Below, piece after piece: positions 1 to 12,093 of a DNA stretch of 64,000 bases. The notes below the pieces were generated by a model. That model ran no database searches and was not told the DNA's origin. It worked only from the letters and a program-made list of their open reading frames with translations. Positions within the stretch are counted from its first letter, which is position 1; every line of letters starts with the position of its first letter. Location of the stretch: the NCBI GenBank assembly GCA_033964015.1, contig CM066917.1:31881951-31945950 (forward strand), in the 5' to 3' direction. Both the position numbers and the translations under genes were made by a program. The stretch is from Scolanthus callimorphus (lineage: Eukaryota; Cnidaria; Anthozoa; Actiniaria; Edwardsiidae).

Positions 1-354
1 TTTGCCAGATGAGGTTCACGAGCATCCCTCGCATCATTTTACGAGATATACATTTTTAACTCGTGGATATGCAAATCATGGGAACGAGCTCTCGTGATGG
101 GCGCGATGCCACCCACTCACTCACACCACTCGCTTACTCGACTAAACTCGACCAAGGGCGACAGGATAATTAGGTTCCTTTTTTTTTTCTCTTCAATTTT
201 ATCTCAGTCCGGTCATAGCTGAGCAACCAACTTGAACAAACTTGTCGATTTAAATTACCACAGTTATGTCATGCCTATCCAACGGATGAAAGTAAAAAGA
301 CCAAATGTTAATATTGAAACCGTATTTCTGATGGCCTTGGTTTTGTATTGATAG

Positions 355-3300
355 TGATGGCCAATGTTAAGAGCAATAGTGCGCTCTCTCGCCGAGAGAC
401 CTCGACAATGGAGCAATTCAAGGTAACATATAACGTGTTTTTTTTTACTCATTTTGTTTTCAGTACTACTGACTCAGTTGCATGACCAGATTGCCAGCGA
501 ATTTTTCACCAAACGACGCCATTTTCATGTTGAGAGCAAAAGAAAATCTGCAAAAAGGACGCGCGGAACACTAAACCTCAATTAGGCTTATTGCTAGTAT
601 TATTATCTGTTGTCATCGCTTTTATTCTTTTCTTTACAGAGCTACGTGTTCAGTCTAGCTTTGCCCAATCATCAAGCTCATGCAACAAGAATTTCATGAA
701 CGAAATGTGTTGGAGTTGAAAGCCAAGCCAGTAGTGTAAGTTTTGTCCGTTCTGTGCTTCTCGATTGTCACAGTTCTTTACTTCATTATCAGTGAAAGGC
801 GTAGGGTCATGCCAACGGACACATTTATAAGACGGACATCTGGTGTTACTGTACTTATACTCTGTTTATTACTGTACAAACGACACCTCCCTAATGCAGA
901 CACCCTTTCCACTCAAACTAAACTCGCTTAAAGACCCGTTTACACTTGCGGTTTTGCTGCAATTTTTGTCGCGTGAGTCACGGGCGTTTTTTCTCGCACG
1001 TACGCGTCAACTGAAAATCACTAATGTGCAATACTATTGGGCGCGATCTGCCGCGATTTTTTGTCGTGTGATGTCGCGGAGATTTTAACTTGATGAAAAT
1101 TTGAAGAAAAGAGCACAGAAATCGCACCGATTTGCATCTCACAAGAGAGTTGGAATTGCAACTCGCGAGAGAAAAATCGCCGCGAACTGTCATAGCCTCT
1201 AGCCGGCGTTTGTCATTGTTTTACGAGAAAATACCTGGAGTTTGTTGTTCGAGGCGCCATCTTGGATTTCTGTACGCTCGGTCGACCTGGCACGAGTTTT
1301 AAAACGAGGCCAGCCGGATGCCGGAATAGCCGGGAAACTACAGTTCTTTCCGTTGACCCCCGGCGCGTGCCTACTTCCGGCTGGCCTCGTTTTAAAACTC
1401 GTGCCAGGTCGACCGCGCGTACAGAAATCCAAGATGGCGCCTCGAACAACAAACTCCAGGTATTTTCGCCGTTAAAACACTGACAAACTAAACGCCGGCT
1501 AGCAGGCTAACTGTCACTGCTCGTTTACTTTCTGTCGATTTCTGGAAACCATGTGATTAAAGGAAGTTGTCATTTTAGAGGCATCTGTAGTCCCTTAGAT
1601 TGAATAATTACCTGATTTATGTCGAAAGTCTATAGGAGTTACCAGAAACATATAAGTGAGTTGAAACGTGTAACAGCGCGACAACCTGCGAACAACTCGC
1701 GATCAATAAACACCATATTTGGAAAGCATCAGGTTCTTCGTTTAGCCAATCAGCAACGGGAGATTTGATTCGTCATGTTTTCAAAATAACGCGCGCGTAC
1801 CCCTCACAACAGAACAGAAGCACAAAAGCTTAGTTCGCTGTTATACTTCCATGCTCAAAACCCCATCAAAAACTTTTTTTATCTTAACTTTTAATTGCTA
1901 TTCTCGTAATATGATCGACTGATTTGCCATAGTAATAATAATAATAACCTTTATTTATATAGCGCCTAAACAATACCTGTCCTAAGCGCTTTACAATAAT
2001 TACAATATTTAAAAATAGTTAATCAGAGTGCAGACAATAGTTGATCAGAGTGCAGACAATAGTAAATCAGAGTGCAGACAACGCTGTTTGCATCAAAACG
2101 CGCGCGCGCTTCTAAACCAACGGAAACAATTCGAATGCGCGTGCAATCCCAACGGAAAAGTCTTATAGAGCAGATTTCGCATGACTGTGAAAACTGCCGC
2201 GGTACGGCGCGGTACTGTCGCGGTGGCGGTACGGAACCTGGCCTGCTGTAAATGGAATGAAATCGCCAATGAAATCGCGTAGTCGCGGTACGGTCACGGT
2301 CGCGGCGCGGAACAACTTTGTCACGGTACTTTTCACAGTCATACGAAATCTGCTCTATGAATTTTGATTGGCTGCACGCAAGGGCATTGTTTTCCAAATA
2401 TGGTGCTTTGTGATCGCGAGTTGTTCGCTGGTTGTTATACTTCAGATCATCGTCTGTTACACGTTTCAACTAAGTTATATGTTTCTGGAGTTACTTAATA
2501 TTTTAATTGGAATTTGGCTTTTTTAATCAAACCTACAGAGAACTACGAGAGCAGATTCTTCCTGAGCTGAAAAGAATCGTGCAACAACAGGTAACAAACT
2601 CTCTTTGAATTTCTGCATTACGGATTTTATTTGACGATACGGTCTTCGTATCTATTCTCGTACCTGTTTCCTTCATAGAGACTCGAGCAACTAAAAGAGG
2701 AAGAGTGTTTGAAAAATCATCTTCCAAGCGAATGCGAGGTAAAGGCTACTTAGCTTACAAGAAATATTATGCACACACCGAGACAAAATGAATCCCTTCG
2801 TATTTATTTGTCGACAATTTCTTCCAGCGGCTGAACTCTGACTTAACAATTTCTTATTTCCAGACAAATACTTGTACTGTCGCCTGTCCCCCAATCTCAA
2901 ATTCCTCCACCATGGGGATGGCGCCGAGCCACAAGTCCCTGCATTGGAATCCTTGCCGCATAAACGTGAGTGGAGACGTCTCCTAAATATATATGTTATG
3001 CATTCTCTAAAAGCGGAGCTCCTGGCACTTTGACTTTTGATGACGTCATGAATACAGCCAATCAAATTACAGGAATGCCGTCGAATAATCAGCGGTCTCA
3101 GTCTTCCGAACATGTACAGCATCTATTGATTTAAATCCAAATTTGCGCGCTGTAGTTGTATTGTTGGTTGTATTTATATCCACGAGATGTTTCTCGTAGC
3201 ACACAATGAATGCCCTTCATTCACTTGTCATTCCTTGCATACACATGCTGTTACCACGAGGCGGGCGAACCCGCGGCTACTCCGCCTGAGTTTCGCCACA

Positions 3301-6300
3301 GCAGAGCGGACACTATATAAACGCGAGCTCAAATTTTACAGAGTTTGTGCAGCGAACTGGTGGTTTCCCGAAGCCAGCCCGACTAGCCTCACATAAATAG
3401 GCTTGTAACGAGGCTTGTGTGTGCAATCTAAATACAAGTGACTGGTGTAGGATCTCTTGTGGTATGCTCTTCAAAAGCGTACAGTATACGCCTATAAGTA
3501 CAGCCTGTCGTTGTAGAGAGACTGCTTTCCTATGAAGTCTTTATCGAACCCATTGCTGTAACGCTAGGTGGATTAATTTTCAAATCGCCTTGCTCTTTTT
3601 ATTTTTTTCCTCTCCAGTCCCGATAACGGGGATACAGCAGCTGATTGTTGGGAAAGACTGTCCTCATATTAAAGACGCCAAGTCGGACAGAAAGAAGGTG
3701 GGTAGATTGGCAAGCTCGTCAATAGTGTCATGACACTGCCATGACACTACCATGACACTGCCATGACACTACCATGACACTACCATGACACTACCATGAC
3801 ACTACCATGACACTACCATGACACTACCATGACACTACCATGACACTACCATGAACACTACCATGACACTGCCATGACACTGCCATGACACTACCATGAC
3901 ACTGCCTTGACACTGCCATGACACTACCATGACACTGCCATGACACTACCATGACACTACCATGACACTACCATGACACTACTATGACACTGCCATGACA
4001 CTACCATGACACTGCCATGACACTACCATGACACTATCATGACCCTACCATGACACTACCATGACACTGCCATGACACTACATGACACTACCATGACACT
4101 ACCATGACACTACCATGACACTACCATGACACTACCATGACACTACCATGACACTGCCATGACACTGCCATGACACTGCCATGACACTGCCATGACACTA
4201 CCATGACACTGCCATGACCCTACCATGACACTGCCATGACACTGCCATGACACTGCCATGACACTGCCATGACACTACCATGACACTGCCATGACACTGC
4301 CATGACACTGCCATGACACTGCCATGACACTGCCATGACACTACCATGACACTATCATGACCCTACCATGACACTGACGCCATGACACTACCTGATACCA
4401 TGACACTACCATGACACTACCATGACCCTACCATGACCCTACCATGACACTACCATGACACTACCATGACACTACCATGACCCTACCATGACACTGCATG
4501 ACACTGCCATGACACTACCATGACACTGCCATGACACTGCCATGACACTGCCATGACACTACCACGACACTACCACGACACTACCACGACACTGCCATGA
4601 CACTACCATGACACTACCATGACATTTTTTTTTTTGCGATTCAGTAATTGTGCGTTGCTCTTACATATTTTAATATCTTGTCGTTTCAGGGTTATCATCT
4701 ATTCTTTTCTCTCAAGTTTGAGCGCGACTCTACAACCGAGCACCTGAACTTTATCGCGCCTAATCCACAAGTAGTGAGTATAAGCCAGGTTGCCCGACTT
4801 CACACACAGACCCATTTTTCCCCCGTCGAACATTTCCCATCGCCCTCAAACAGCCCAGCCATACTCAGCTCGGAGACCATGAGAAGTAGGTGCTCCCCTC
4901 TCTCATATTATTACTGGGTTAGGCATTGTCGCATATAATCTATTTTAAAACGCCTTTAAAATATTCATCATGACATTACTTTTTGTTCTCGCACAATCTT
5001 GTTGCTATTTCAATGCTTGCAGTGGTCATTTGGACTAAGGTTCTTATGTTTGCGGATTAGCTTTTCGAAAAGTTTGTAAATACCCTCTAAAAACGAAATA
5101 AAATGTTGTTGTTGTTTGATCTTTGTTTTTCTTTTGTAGTTTGCCATCTGGACAGACGGTATTTCAACACTTCTCAACAAAGAGGTATGCTCCATTAGGC
5201 GTGACCCCATGATCATCACACGGCCGCATCACATGGGCTCTCAATTATACGTATGAGGGGGGGGGGAGGGGGAGTAGAGGTTGTTTTGTCTCACGGTGAC
5301 AAAGAGAGAGGCCCAAGCCTCAACCAGCCCATCTCCTGATGAACCGAGGTCAAGGTCGCGGTCTAAGTACCCACTCCATTTCGACCGACAATGCAATAAT
5401 TTCATCATGAAAAGAAAATTACATTCGTGAATTTTTCACGAATACCCAATTTGTGAATTAACTATATGTTCCTAATGGAGCCAAGAGTCCTGCAAGAATC
5501 AAACGCTGAGGTCAGCATCCCATACCATGACGCCATGATTAGATCCCTGCTTGACCGTGCGTTTGAATTCTCGACCAGCTTCACTGTTCTTCTTGTTTTA
5601 GTTTCCCGACTACATCAGAAATCATATGTAATATCGGTCCCATGTGTCCTCTGTGCGAAAAAAGAACCATCTGGGAACTAGATTAGATCATAGTTAGTAG
5701 ATTAGATGATGATTAGATCAGATGCAGCAATGATATATACTTATAACTTATAAAGTGTGTAGAGGAGACGACCAGCAGCAACTTCTAGAGGACCATGCGT
5801 CTCATCTACACTCTTCTTTAAGTATTTAGACGAAAAACTGGGAACCCTCCACCTTCTACTGGTATTTAGTATCACCCAACTAGTGGACTATTGCCAATGC
5901 TGCATTCTGATTGGCTACGCTACTAGGGGACTATATCAATAGACTTCTAGTAGCGAAAGCGCCGATTTTGAACATGAAAAGAATGGCGGTCGCTTCTCGT
6001 TTTGTCGTAATTTTTTAACACATTTTTTCACTTTTTTTGTCCAACTAGCTGGGTGATACTAAAACAATTAGACCTCTTGCCCTCAAGGCTTGGTAGCCCA
6101 ATTGGCCTGCGGCCTCATGAGCTATTGGTCCGTAGCCCTTTCGGGCTCGAGTCGAGGTCTAATTGTTAAATAATAATAATAATAATAATATAAATAGGTT
6201 TATTCGAATGCCTTGCAGTTGAAACTGAATTACAGCAACGGGTCCAGCAATATCTAGCAACTAATTACAAAAATCTATGTGATACAAAGTCACCAAAGCG

Positions 6301-6944
6301 ATTTGTAGTCGGGATGCGTCCCGTTGTACTCACAGTACCTGACCTAAGTGAATAACCATGTGCATTTCGTGTTACACTTCCAGTAATTACAGACCTTAGA
6401 GGTTCGTGCTCCCTAGCGGAGGCCATGAACTTAAAGCATAAATCATTTCTGCGAGAGGAGAGGCTTTGTAGCCCACAGGCATCCAAAGCCTCCTGGTAAC
6501 GCAGGTGTGGAAGAACAATACGGAGGACTTTCCTTTGTACGCCCTCAACATTATCAACAAGATACTCCGGTAGCGCAGCCCATACCGGTGCTGCGTACTC
6601 CACTACGGATCTTATAAGTGCACAATAGATTCTAATAAGGTCCTGAACCGGAACTCCAGATTTCTTTAAGAGCCGGATAGCATATAGCCTTTTGTTAGCC
6701 TTCTTAACTACATAGTCAATAGTGATTGTTTGACAACCTCAATTCTACAGTACTTTATATACTTATTATAGACTTTTCGTTTGTTTTCCAGATGTCATCT
6801 AAGGAAGCCCAAGATGACCTCGAGACCTTGTTAAATATGGAAATGAAACTACGGCTGCTCGACCGGAGAATATCTCCATTCCCGACAGTCCTCCGCCCTC
6901 TTCCGCCAGAACCACCAAACTACGACTTTGTCTACAACTTCTAA
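355..6944 (+). CDS. ELMO1/2: ELMO-family engulfment/cell motility protein, 3' part
   Basis: ELMO proteins bind DOCK GTPase-exchange factors and activate Rac in phagocytosis and migration. Exons read by splice sites: 355-422, 659-735, 2539-2590, 2679-2738, 2864-2965, 3618-3697, 4690-4773, 5140-5184, 6792-6944 (stop TAA). They align in order with the ELMO C-terminus: TSTMEQFK, then VELREQILPELK, then the PH domain (DKYLYCRLSPNLKFLHHGD, VGKDCPHIKD, LNFIAPNPQ, FAIWTDGISTLLNKE) and the tail ending PPEPPNYDFVYNF. The 5' part lies outside the window. The acceptor of the 659 exon is uncertain: an AG at 639 would add residues but opens a stop. The 2679 exon needs one extra base to join its neighbours, and the last exon shows two compensating one-base shifts. 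Family assignment is firm; ELMO1 versus ELMO2 cannot be resolved in an invertebrate. Confidence 0.9.
925..1196. mobile_element. GC-rich foldback element, copy 1 (truncated)
   Basis: It starts with a motif close to CGTTTACACTTGCG and is rich in runs such as tcgcg and gcgat. A near-relative at 12722-12972 has clear inverted ends. Here the left end is recognisable and the right end appears cut by the foldback element at 1201. It lies in the ELMO intron after exon 659-735. Confidence 0.5.
1201..1500. mobile_element. 300-bp foldback element with ~110-bp inverted arms
   Basis: The left end AGCCGGCGTTTGTCA and right end TGACAAACTAAACGCCGGCT are inverted, and the arms stay complementary inward to about 1318 and 1380. 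The flanks ct/ag could be a TA duplication (Tc1/mariner style). Both arms contain CCATCTTGG / CCAAGATGG, close to the YY1 core, so the element carries two inverted YY1-like sites. No coding capacity. Confidence 0.8.
1931..2085. repeat. Retroelement tail with ATA microsatellite and short 21-mer repeats
   Basis: A run of (TAA)n is followed by CTTTATTTATATAGCGCC and AAGCGCTTTACAATA, a typical microsatellite-tailed LINE/SINE remnant. Then come three near-identical copies of a 21-mer containing cagagtgcagacaa (2021-2080). Similar tails occur at 10970, 15025 and 26704. Confidence 0.5.
2168..2355. mobile_element. MITE (GAGCAGATTTCG family), TA target site
   Basis: Inverted ends GAGCAGATTTCGCATGACTG and CAGTCATACGAAATCTGCTC are flanked on both sides by TA (2166-2167, 2356-2357). 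The interior is GC-rich and self-complementary (gcggtacggcgcgg). The same family occurs twice, nested, at 34721-35088. TA duplication and size fit a Tc1/mariner-type MITE. Confidence 0.85.
3729..4623. repeat. 11-bp minisatellite (CCATGACACTA), about 80 copies
   Basis: Unit CCATGACACTA alternates with CCATGACACTG and rare variants (CCATGACCCTA, CCACGACACTA). The array begins about 30 nt after the 5' splice site of the ELMO exon ending at 3697 and ends about 65 nt before the exon at 4690, filling almost the whole intron. The unit is not a multiple of three and is not derived from the flanking exons. Confidence 0.95.
5867..6170. mobile_element. Two-hairpin element (TTAGTATCACCCAACTAG family), copy 1
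   Basis: A first inverted pair, TTAGTATCACCCAACTAG with CTAGCTGGGTGATACTAA, is followed by a second, AACAATTAGACCTC with GAGGTCTAATTGTT. The same two-part layout recurs at 24930-25184 and, in opposite orientation, at 60415-60670, so it is one mobile family. No ORF. Confidence 0.75.
6183..6721 (-). pseudogene. Non-LTR retrotransposon (LINE) reverse-transcriptase C-terminal fragment
   Basis: Read on the minus strand, 6721-6265 encodes a LINE-type tail: IDYVVKKANKRLYAIRLLKK, then VEYAAPVWAALPEYLVDNVE and GVQRKVLRIVLPHLRYQEAL, with the typical GLQSLSSRRNDLCFKFM. The catalytic RT domain is absent. The 3' end runs into a (TTA)n tail at about 6172-6190. It is a 5'-truncated copy in the last ELMO intron, inserted antisense to ELMO and ending about 70 nt upstream of the last exon. 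Confidence 0.8.
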
Positions 6945-8542
6945 CGACAACTATCGACCTTATAGACAAATAATATGCTAGCGGAAACAAAGTCACTCAG
7001 TTGCATGATACTCGAACAGCTCGAAATTCGACTCTCATTAAACTTCCGACTCGTGCCCAGACATCATTTAGGTTTGTGTTTTTAATACCGTAGCCAGCAG
7101 TGGCCGAAGTGGGCGCGTACATAATCATGAGCGGCCTCCCCAAATTCCTTTGCGCGCCCCCATTTTCTCCCGGCTAGCGACTGAACGTTGTATCCCCTCT
7201 CATGATATTTTCGGTGAGCGGATGCAACGTAGAGTACACAAGATCTCGCAGATGACGTTTTGGAACGGCAGCCTTATACGTGCGATGCGTCTTTGTCCAA
7301 GTCGAATCGCAACTTCGATATTCGTTTCTTCGACATTCGACTTGCTCCCTTTTCAGGCGATTTTCGACAGTACATCATCTATGACAGGTTGTTTATACTT
7401 CTTATATGCGTTAAAGTAATAAAATTAAACAGGCCGATCATCGCGTATTTTTACTCCCGGTTATTGTTAATTAACTATGACAATGTAGAATTGTATTTTT
7501 ATACATTTAAAAAAAAATCCATTGATATGCAGTAATGAAATCTATAGATGCGAATATAATAAAATAGACAAAAACAAAGCAATTTGGCATCTTTGTCTTT
7601 TTCTTTTTCTTTGCTAGACAGACAAACAGATTTGATTGACACCGCAACTATTCACTAAGACGAAAAGTCACCCCTTTTTGTTATTCATCTACGCGCCATA
7701 TTTGACTGAGTCTCGAAGTTCAAGTCGCACTCAGCGTGCCGCCACTAAAGAGCACTCATTCTCGTATACCCAGAGCTCCCCGCTCGTCTGCTCGCAGGGG
7801 AGGCTCTGGGGACATCCATTTGAGGGCCGTCGCTGATTTTGAGCGTTGGAGCATGCGCTGAAAGGTCTTTCTCTCAGCGGCTCTGTATTAAATCTCGCGC
7901 ATGCGTCAGTGGCTGTCACCAGAGCCTCCCGCGAGGTTACGAGCCGGGAGCTCTGGTTCGAGAATGAAGAGCACTCGTTTCAAAGATTTTCAGAAAGTCA
8001 CTCCACAAGGCGCGTAGGTGAAACAACAAAGCGTAGAGGAAAGCCGGACGTTCGCCAATTATGGGACTGCAAACAGTCTAGCATTTCAAGCTGAATGAAT
8101 AGAGGATATTACATGGCCGCGCGGGGATACAAATTTTATCTTCGAGTGTTGAAATTTATCTACGAGTGAGCGCAGCGCCGAAGATAAAGCGGTCATACGT
8201 TATGTTATGGTTATAATAAACATCAAATGAAATAACAAATATAGATTTGAGTTAAGCTAAAAAAATTGAGCAAAGGCAAGTGTGTGTTATTTTCACATGT
8301 GAAATAACATGTTGTGCACCCCCCTCCGATCCCCCTGGCTTTCTCTCCTCAAACAGGGTTGGAAACAACGCCCCATAAGTTGTAACTTTGGTAAAACAAA
8401 TGAACCCTTGCACTGATCCCCTTTCCCACCGTCTGGCTACCTGTGTAGCAAACAACGGGTAGGACTAGGGTACCCAGGCAGCCCCGCGCGCCTTCCATCC
8501 GGGATCTGAGCTCTCGTCTCGGCTCTTCTGCCGAAATCCAAG
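6945..8542. other. ELMO 3' UTR and ELMO-RPL14 spacer
   Basis: No gene recognised. A candidate ELMO polyadenylation signal AATAAA lies at 7418-7423. A MITE sits at 7761-7965. The stretch 8100-8460 is plain AT-rich DNA. The RPL14 promoter should lie just before 8543. Confidence 0.5.
7761..7965. mobile_element. MITE (CTCGTACCCAGAG family), copy 1
   Basis: Inverted ends CATTCTCGTATACCCAGAGC and GAGCTCTGGTTCGAGAATG are flanked by the direct repeat AGAGCACTC. The interior carries gcatgcgc and gaggctctgggg motifs. Related copies are at 55548-55768 and 59795-60075. A 9-10-bp duplication is nearer to Mutator-like than to Tc1 elements (inference). Confidence 0.7.
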
Positions 8543-11500
8543 ATGGTAGGTCCACGTGCCTCGAAAAAGTGTCCGAAAAACTCGTTTATTTCTCGTGTAT
8601 TTCTTCCTCGATCCTAACAATCCTTGGCATATCCGTTCCTTAGGTCTACTCACGTTTGTAGAGGTTGGACGGGTCGCTCTTATCAACTCGGGCCCCGAAG
8701 AAGGCAAACTTTGTGTCATCATCGACATCGTCGACCAAAACGGTGAGCGGAGAGAATACCAAAGTATTATTCGTTTCATAACATGCAGTTTCTCAATAAT
8801 TTTCTTTCTAATCATCTATTTGCTGTATTCAGAAACAAAATTGTAGTTCCCTTATAACGCTTTGGGAAATTTGAGTGTAAACATGCAGAAATTGTTTCGC
8901 TTACTAGCCAGAGGTTTCATGTTTGGATTCGAATGTTACATGAGTCTAGAACTGTGAGTCAAACTCTATTCTGTAGAAGAAGTGTTTCTTATAGATATAT
9001 TTCTACGTACATGTCTTGTTGGGACAGCCATTATTTTAACAGTTTACATAAAAAGTAGGGAAGCTTGAAACTGTCGAAAATAGCAGAAATATTTTTTGTC
9101 ATGAATCTTATAGAACTTCAAGCTTTTAGTAGTTAGCTTTTGGGCAAAATAGAAAAATATCAGTATATTACAGGCCTAATGTCTTTGCCTTGCTTTGTTT
9201 TGAAACTTCTTTGAAAAGTCTCCTTTGTTATTGTTGTCATTCACAATTAGAGGACAAATTACCTGTAGAAATCTTGAAATAACCATCTACAATGGTGGAC
9301 AAAAGTGTTGAGACACTTGCACTCATTACCCTTCAATTTTACTAAAACCCGAAATGGTTTAGTCCCCACCCATTCAAAGTTGGTCATGGGTGGCAAAAGT
9401 TGTGCTGGGGGCCGAGCTCAACATTGAAAAGGGGAGGGGGTGAAACAGGATGTTTACCGGAGAGAGGTCTTTTCGACATAGCAGCCAATTTTATGTGTGT
9501 GTCACGACTTTTGTCCACCATTGTAGATACAGATAATCTTCCCCACATTCAGTAGATCAGCCAATAAAAAGGATGCTTTCTCCTCACTCGGTGTGTGGCT
9601 ATGTTGACAAAATGGCAGCTGACTGAGCCTCTTTAGAGAAAATTTTTCCAGGCTTGTTCTGAACTTTTCTCTTTCCCACATTTTATTTATTTTTTTACTA
9701 TTAGATCTGTTACGGACAGGAATCATTTTGAGTATGTGCCAATAACATAAAAGTGAAAGATTGGTATACTTTTGGGTCTTTGGGTACAGTCATTTTTTTC
9801 CACTGGTACATTTAGAGTAATAAGCCATTTGACCTATATTGATGTCTCGTTATCTTACAAGTGCAGATACCCAGCCCTGTTACATGGTAAAATCTGTCCT
9901 ATACAGTAGGAAGCTATATTCTCATTGTAGCTGTAATTTATTACTGAATAAACTATATCTGTATTACACTGAAATGGATCACTTACATACAGGTTTTGTA
10001 CTGGTATTAGATGGCTTTCTAATTGTGTGAGTAATATTTTTGTCAGTTGAATAAAATAACCATAGCCATAGATATCTTGTGTTCACTCTTTTTTTTTTAA
10101 CCCTTTCTTAAAGGCTTTGATTGATGGCCATGCACTAGTGTATGCCGGCAGGCCCATCAACTTCAAGCACCTGTCCCTGACCGACTTCAAATCAAGCTCC
10201 CGAGATCTGCCAGGAGTGTCCTGTAAAAAGGCTTTCGAGGCTGAAAATGTTCAGGAGAAGTGGGAGAAAACAGCTTGGGCCCGCAAACTTGCAATGCGCA
10301 AGAAGAGGGCTACAATGAATGACTTCGATCGTTTCAAGCTCAAGCTCGCCAAGCAAAAGGTTAGTATATGTTAATTTGTCCATCAATGTCCCTGTGTCTG
10401 ACTTGGGTGATACTGATTTCATAGTTCATAAACTCAATGAAAGAGAAGTGAATTCAATCCATCTAAATCTACTGAAATTTAAACCCATTCTGTGATTTAA
10501 ATTGGGCCTTTGTATTATTTAATCAACTATCAATCTTATTTTGGAAGTTTGTGGCAGTGTGTTGATTAAACAGCAACCAACAAACACACATAAACATTGT
10601 CTTTATCTCACACATAAGACACAGTTTTTTGCATGTGAGTGTAACTCTCCATAAGCAATCAGTAGTAATTATTTGGTCTTCCGAACTTTTTTGAAATCTT
10701 GGCATGGTATTGACATTGTGATATTTCGAAATTTAAATGTTTCTTATGTTTAAAATGTTTCTGTTTGTTTAAAATCTTTCTGTGTTTTTAAGACAGATTG
10801 TTTTAGTGATTCACGCAACATGTGGCCAAAAATCAGGTTTACTAGAAAGTATGAAACCTATTGGCTTGTTTTAGCTTTTTCTGAAAGGTTTGCATGCAAG
10901 AAGTAACTTGAGTTATTTCTGTCAGGAATCTTGAATGGAACCTATGAAAATACATTTCGAAGTTTATGTAATAATAATAATAAAGTCTTTATTCACAAGA
11001 TAAAAGTACATGTCAATTACATATACAAAGGTATAAGGTTTGGAAGGAATTCGCCCTGACATGGAGTTTTCCTATTATTGTCTCCAGGTAGTTAACTTTG
11101 AAATTTAATTTCTCCACTTTCCGTGCAACTTCATGGCAGGAGGAACCCAAGTTATTCTTATATGTATTCTTTGAAAGCAAACCAAAATCAAGCCAAGGGG
11201 TCTAAAGTTTTGAGTAACTAGATTTTTGCCACTTTTTGACAAAATTGCTTGAAATCCTGGTAAAATCTGTCTTAATATGTTTCTGTATGTTTAATGTTTC
11301 TGTGTGTGTTTAATATGTTTCTGTATGTTTAATATGTTTCTTTGTTTTTTATGTTCTGTATGTTTTTTATAATATGTTTTCAGTGTGTTTAATATGTTTA
11401 ATGTTTCTGTATGTTTATTGTTTCTTTGTTTTTTTTTTGTTTCTGTATGTTTTTTATACGTTCTGTGTGTTTAATATGTTTATGTTTCTGTATGTTTAAT

Positions 11501-11726
11501 ATGTTTCTTTGTTTTTTTATGTTTCTGTATGTTTTTTATAATATGTTTTCTGTGTGTTTAATGTTTCTTTATGTTTAATATGTTTAATTTTCTGTATGTT
11601 TAATATGTTTCTTTGTTCTTTATGTTTCTGTATGTTTTTTATAATGTTTCTGTGTGTTTAATATTTTCAGAAAAACCGCCTGCTGCGGACTGAGGTAAAG
11701 AGGCTAAAGAAAGAAGCCAAGCTGTA
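8543..11726 (+). CDS. RPL14: 60S ribosomal protein L14 (eL14)
   Basis: Structural protein of the large ribosomal subunit. Exons: 8543-8545 (ATG only, intron immediately after), 8644-8742, 10114-10359, 11671-11726 (stop TAA). Diagnostic stretches are FVEVGRVALINSGPEEGKL, VIIDIVDQN, ALIDGHALVYAGRPINFKHL and KWEKTAWARKLAMRKKRATM, then NDFDRFKLKLAKQK and a basic tail NRLLRTEVKRLKKEAKL. An exon holding only the start codon is common in ribosomal protein genes. A pyrimidine-rich CTCTTCTGCC at 8523-8532 is a candidate 5'TOP start. As written, exon 2 runs into TAG at 8658 unless one T is added at 8655-8657, and the 8742/10114 junction is two bases out of phase. The protein is otherwise well conserved, so sequencing indels are suspected. 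Confidence 0.92.
9290..9523. mobile_element. Tc1/mariner-type MITE in RPL14 intron 2
   Basis: Perfect inverted ends CAATGGTGGACAAAAGT and ACTTTTGTCCACCATTG with TA on both sides (9288-9289, 9524-9525). The 234-bp interior has no transposase reading frame. Confidence 0.88.
10970..11030. repeat. Microsatellite-tailed retroelement remnant
   Basis: (AATAAT)n followed by AAAGTCTTTATTCACAAGA resembles the 3' ends of the LINE/SINE remnants at 1931, 15025 and 26704. Confidence 0.4.
11268..11660. repeat. T-rich tandem repeat abutting the RPL14 last exon
   Basis: Degenerate repeats of TGTTTCTGTATGTTTAATA and close variants (TTTCTTTGTTTTTTATG) run up to the 3' splice site at 11670. They form an extended polypyrimidine-like tract for the terminal intron. 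Confidence 0.8.
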
Positions 11727-11749
11727 ATTTTACCCTTCTAAGAATATCC

Positions 11750-11755
11750 AATAAA
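11750..11755 (+). promoter_or_regulatory. RPL14 polyadenylation signal
   Basis: AATAAA 24 nt after the RPL14 stop codon, a usual short 3' UTR for a ribosomal protein gene. Confidence 0.75.
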
Positions 11756-12093
11756 CTTTGTAACTGACATCTGTTATTTTCACTGAATTGCTAGCTACAT
11801 TCTTGCAGATTTATTGCAAAGTAAACTTATTGCAAAGGGGGCATGTTGAAGACCTTGGAATTCCGGTGTGTGGTCATAGAAAAGCACTGGAATTCTAGGT
11901 AGGCAACCTGGTACTGGAGCAGTGTTCCATATTATGGATTTCCTTGTGGATAAACAATTTCCAGGGTGGTCATGAGAAATTCCCTAGAATTCCAGGGTGG
12001 GTAGGGACAACCTGCAATTTTGTGCATGATGGTGGGTTTATTCATAAAGGTAATTGCCTTACAGTACAATACAATTTTATGTTGCATTTCCTT

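Noticed and set aside
2023..2469. 148-codon minus ORF
   Set aside because: Runs across a MITE and short repeats in an ELMO intron; composition follows the GC-rich element.
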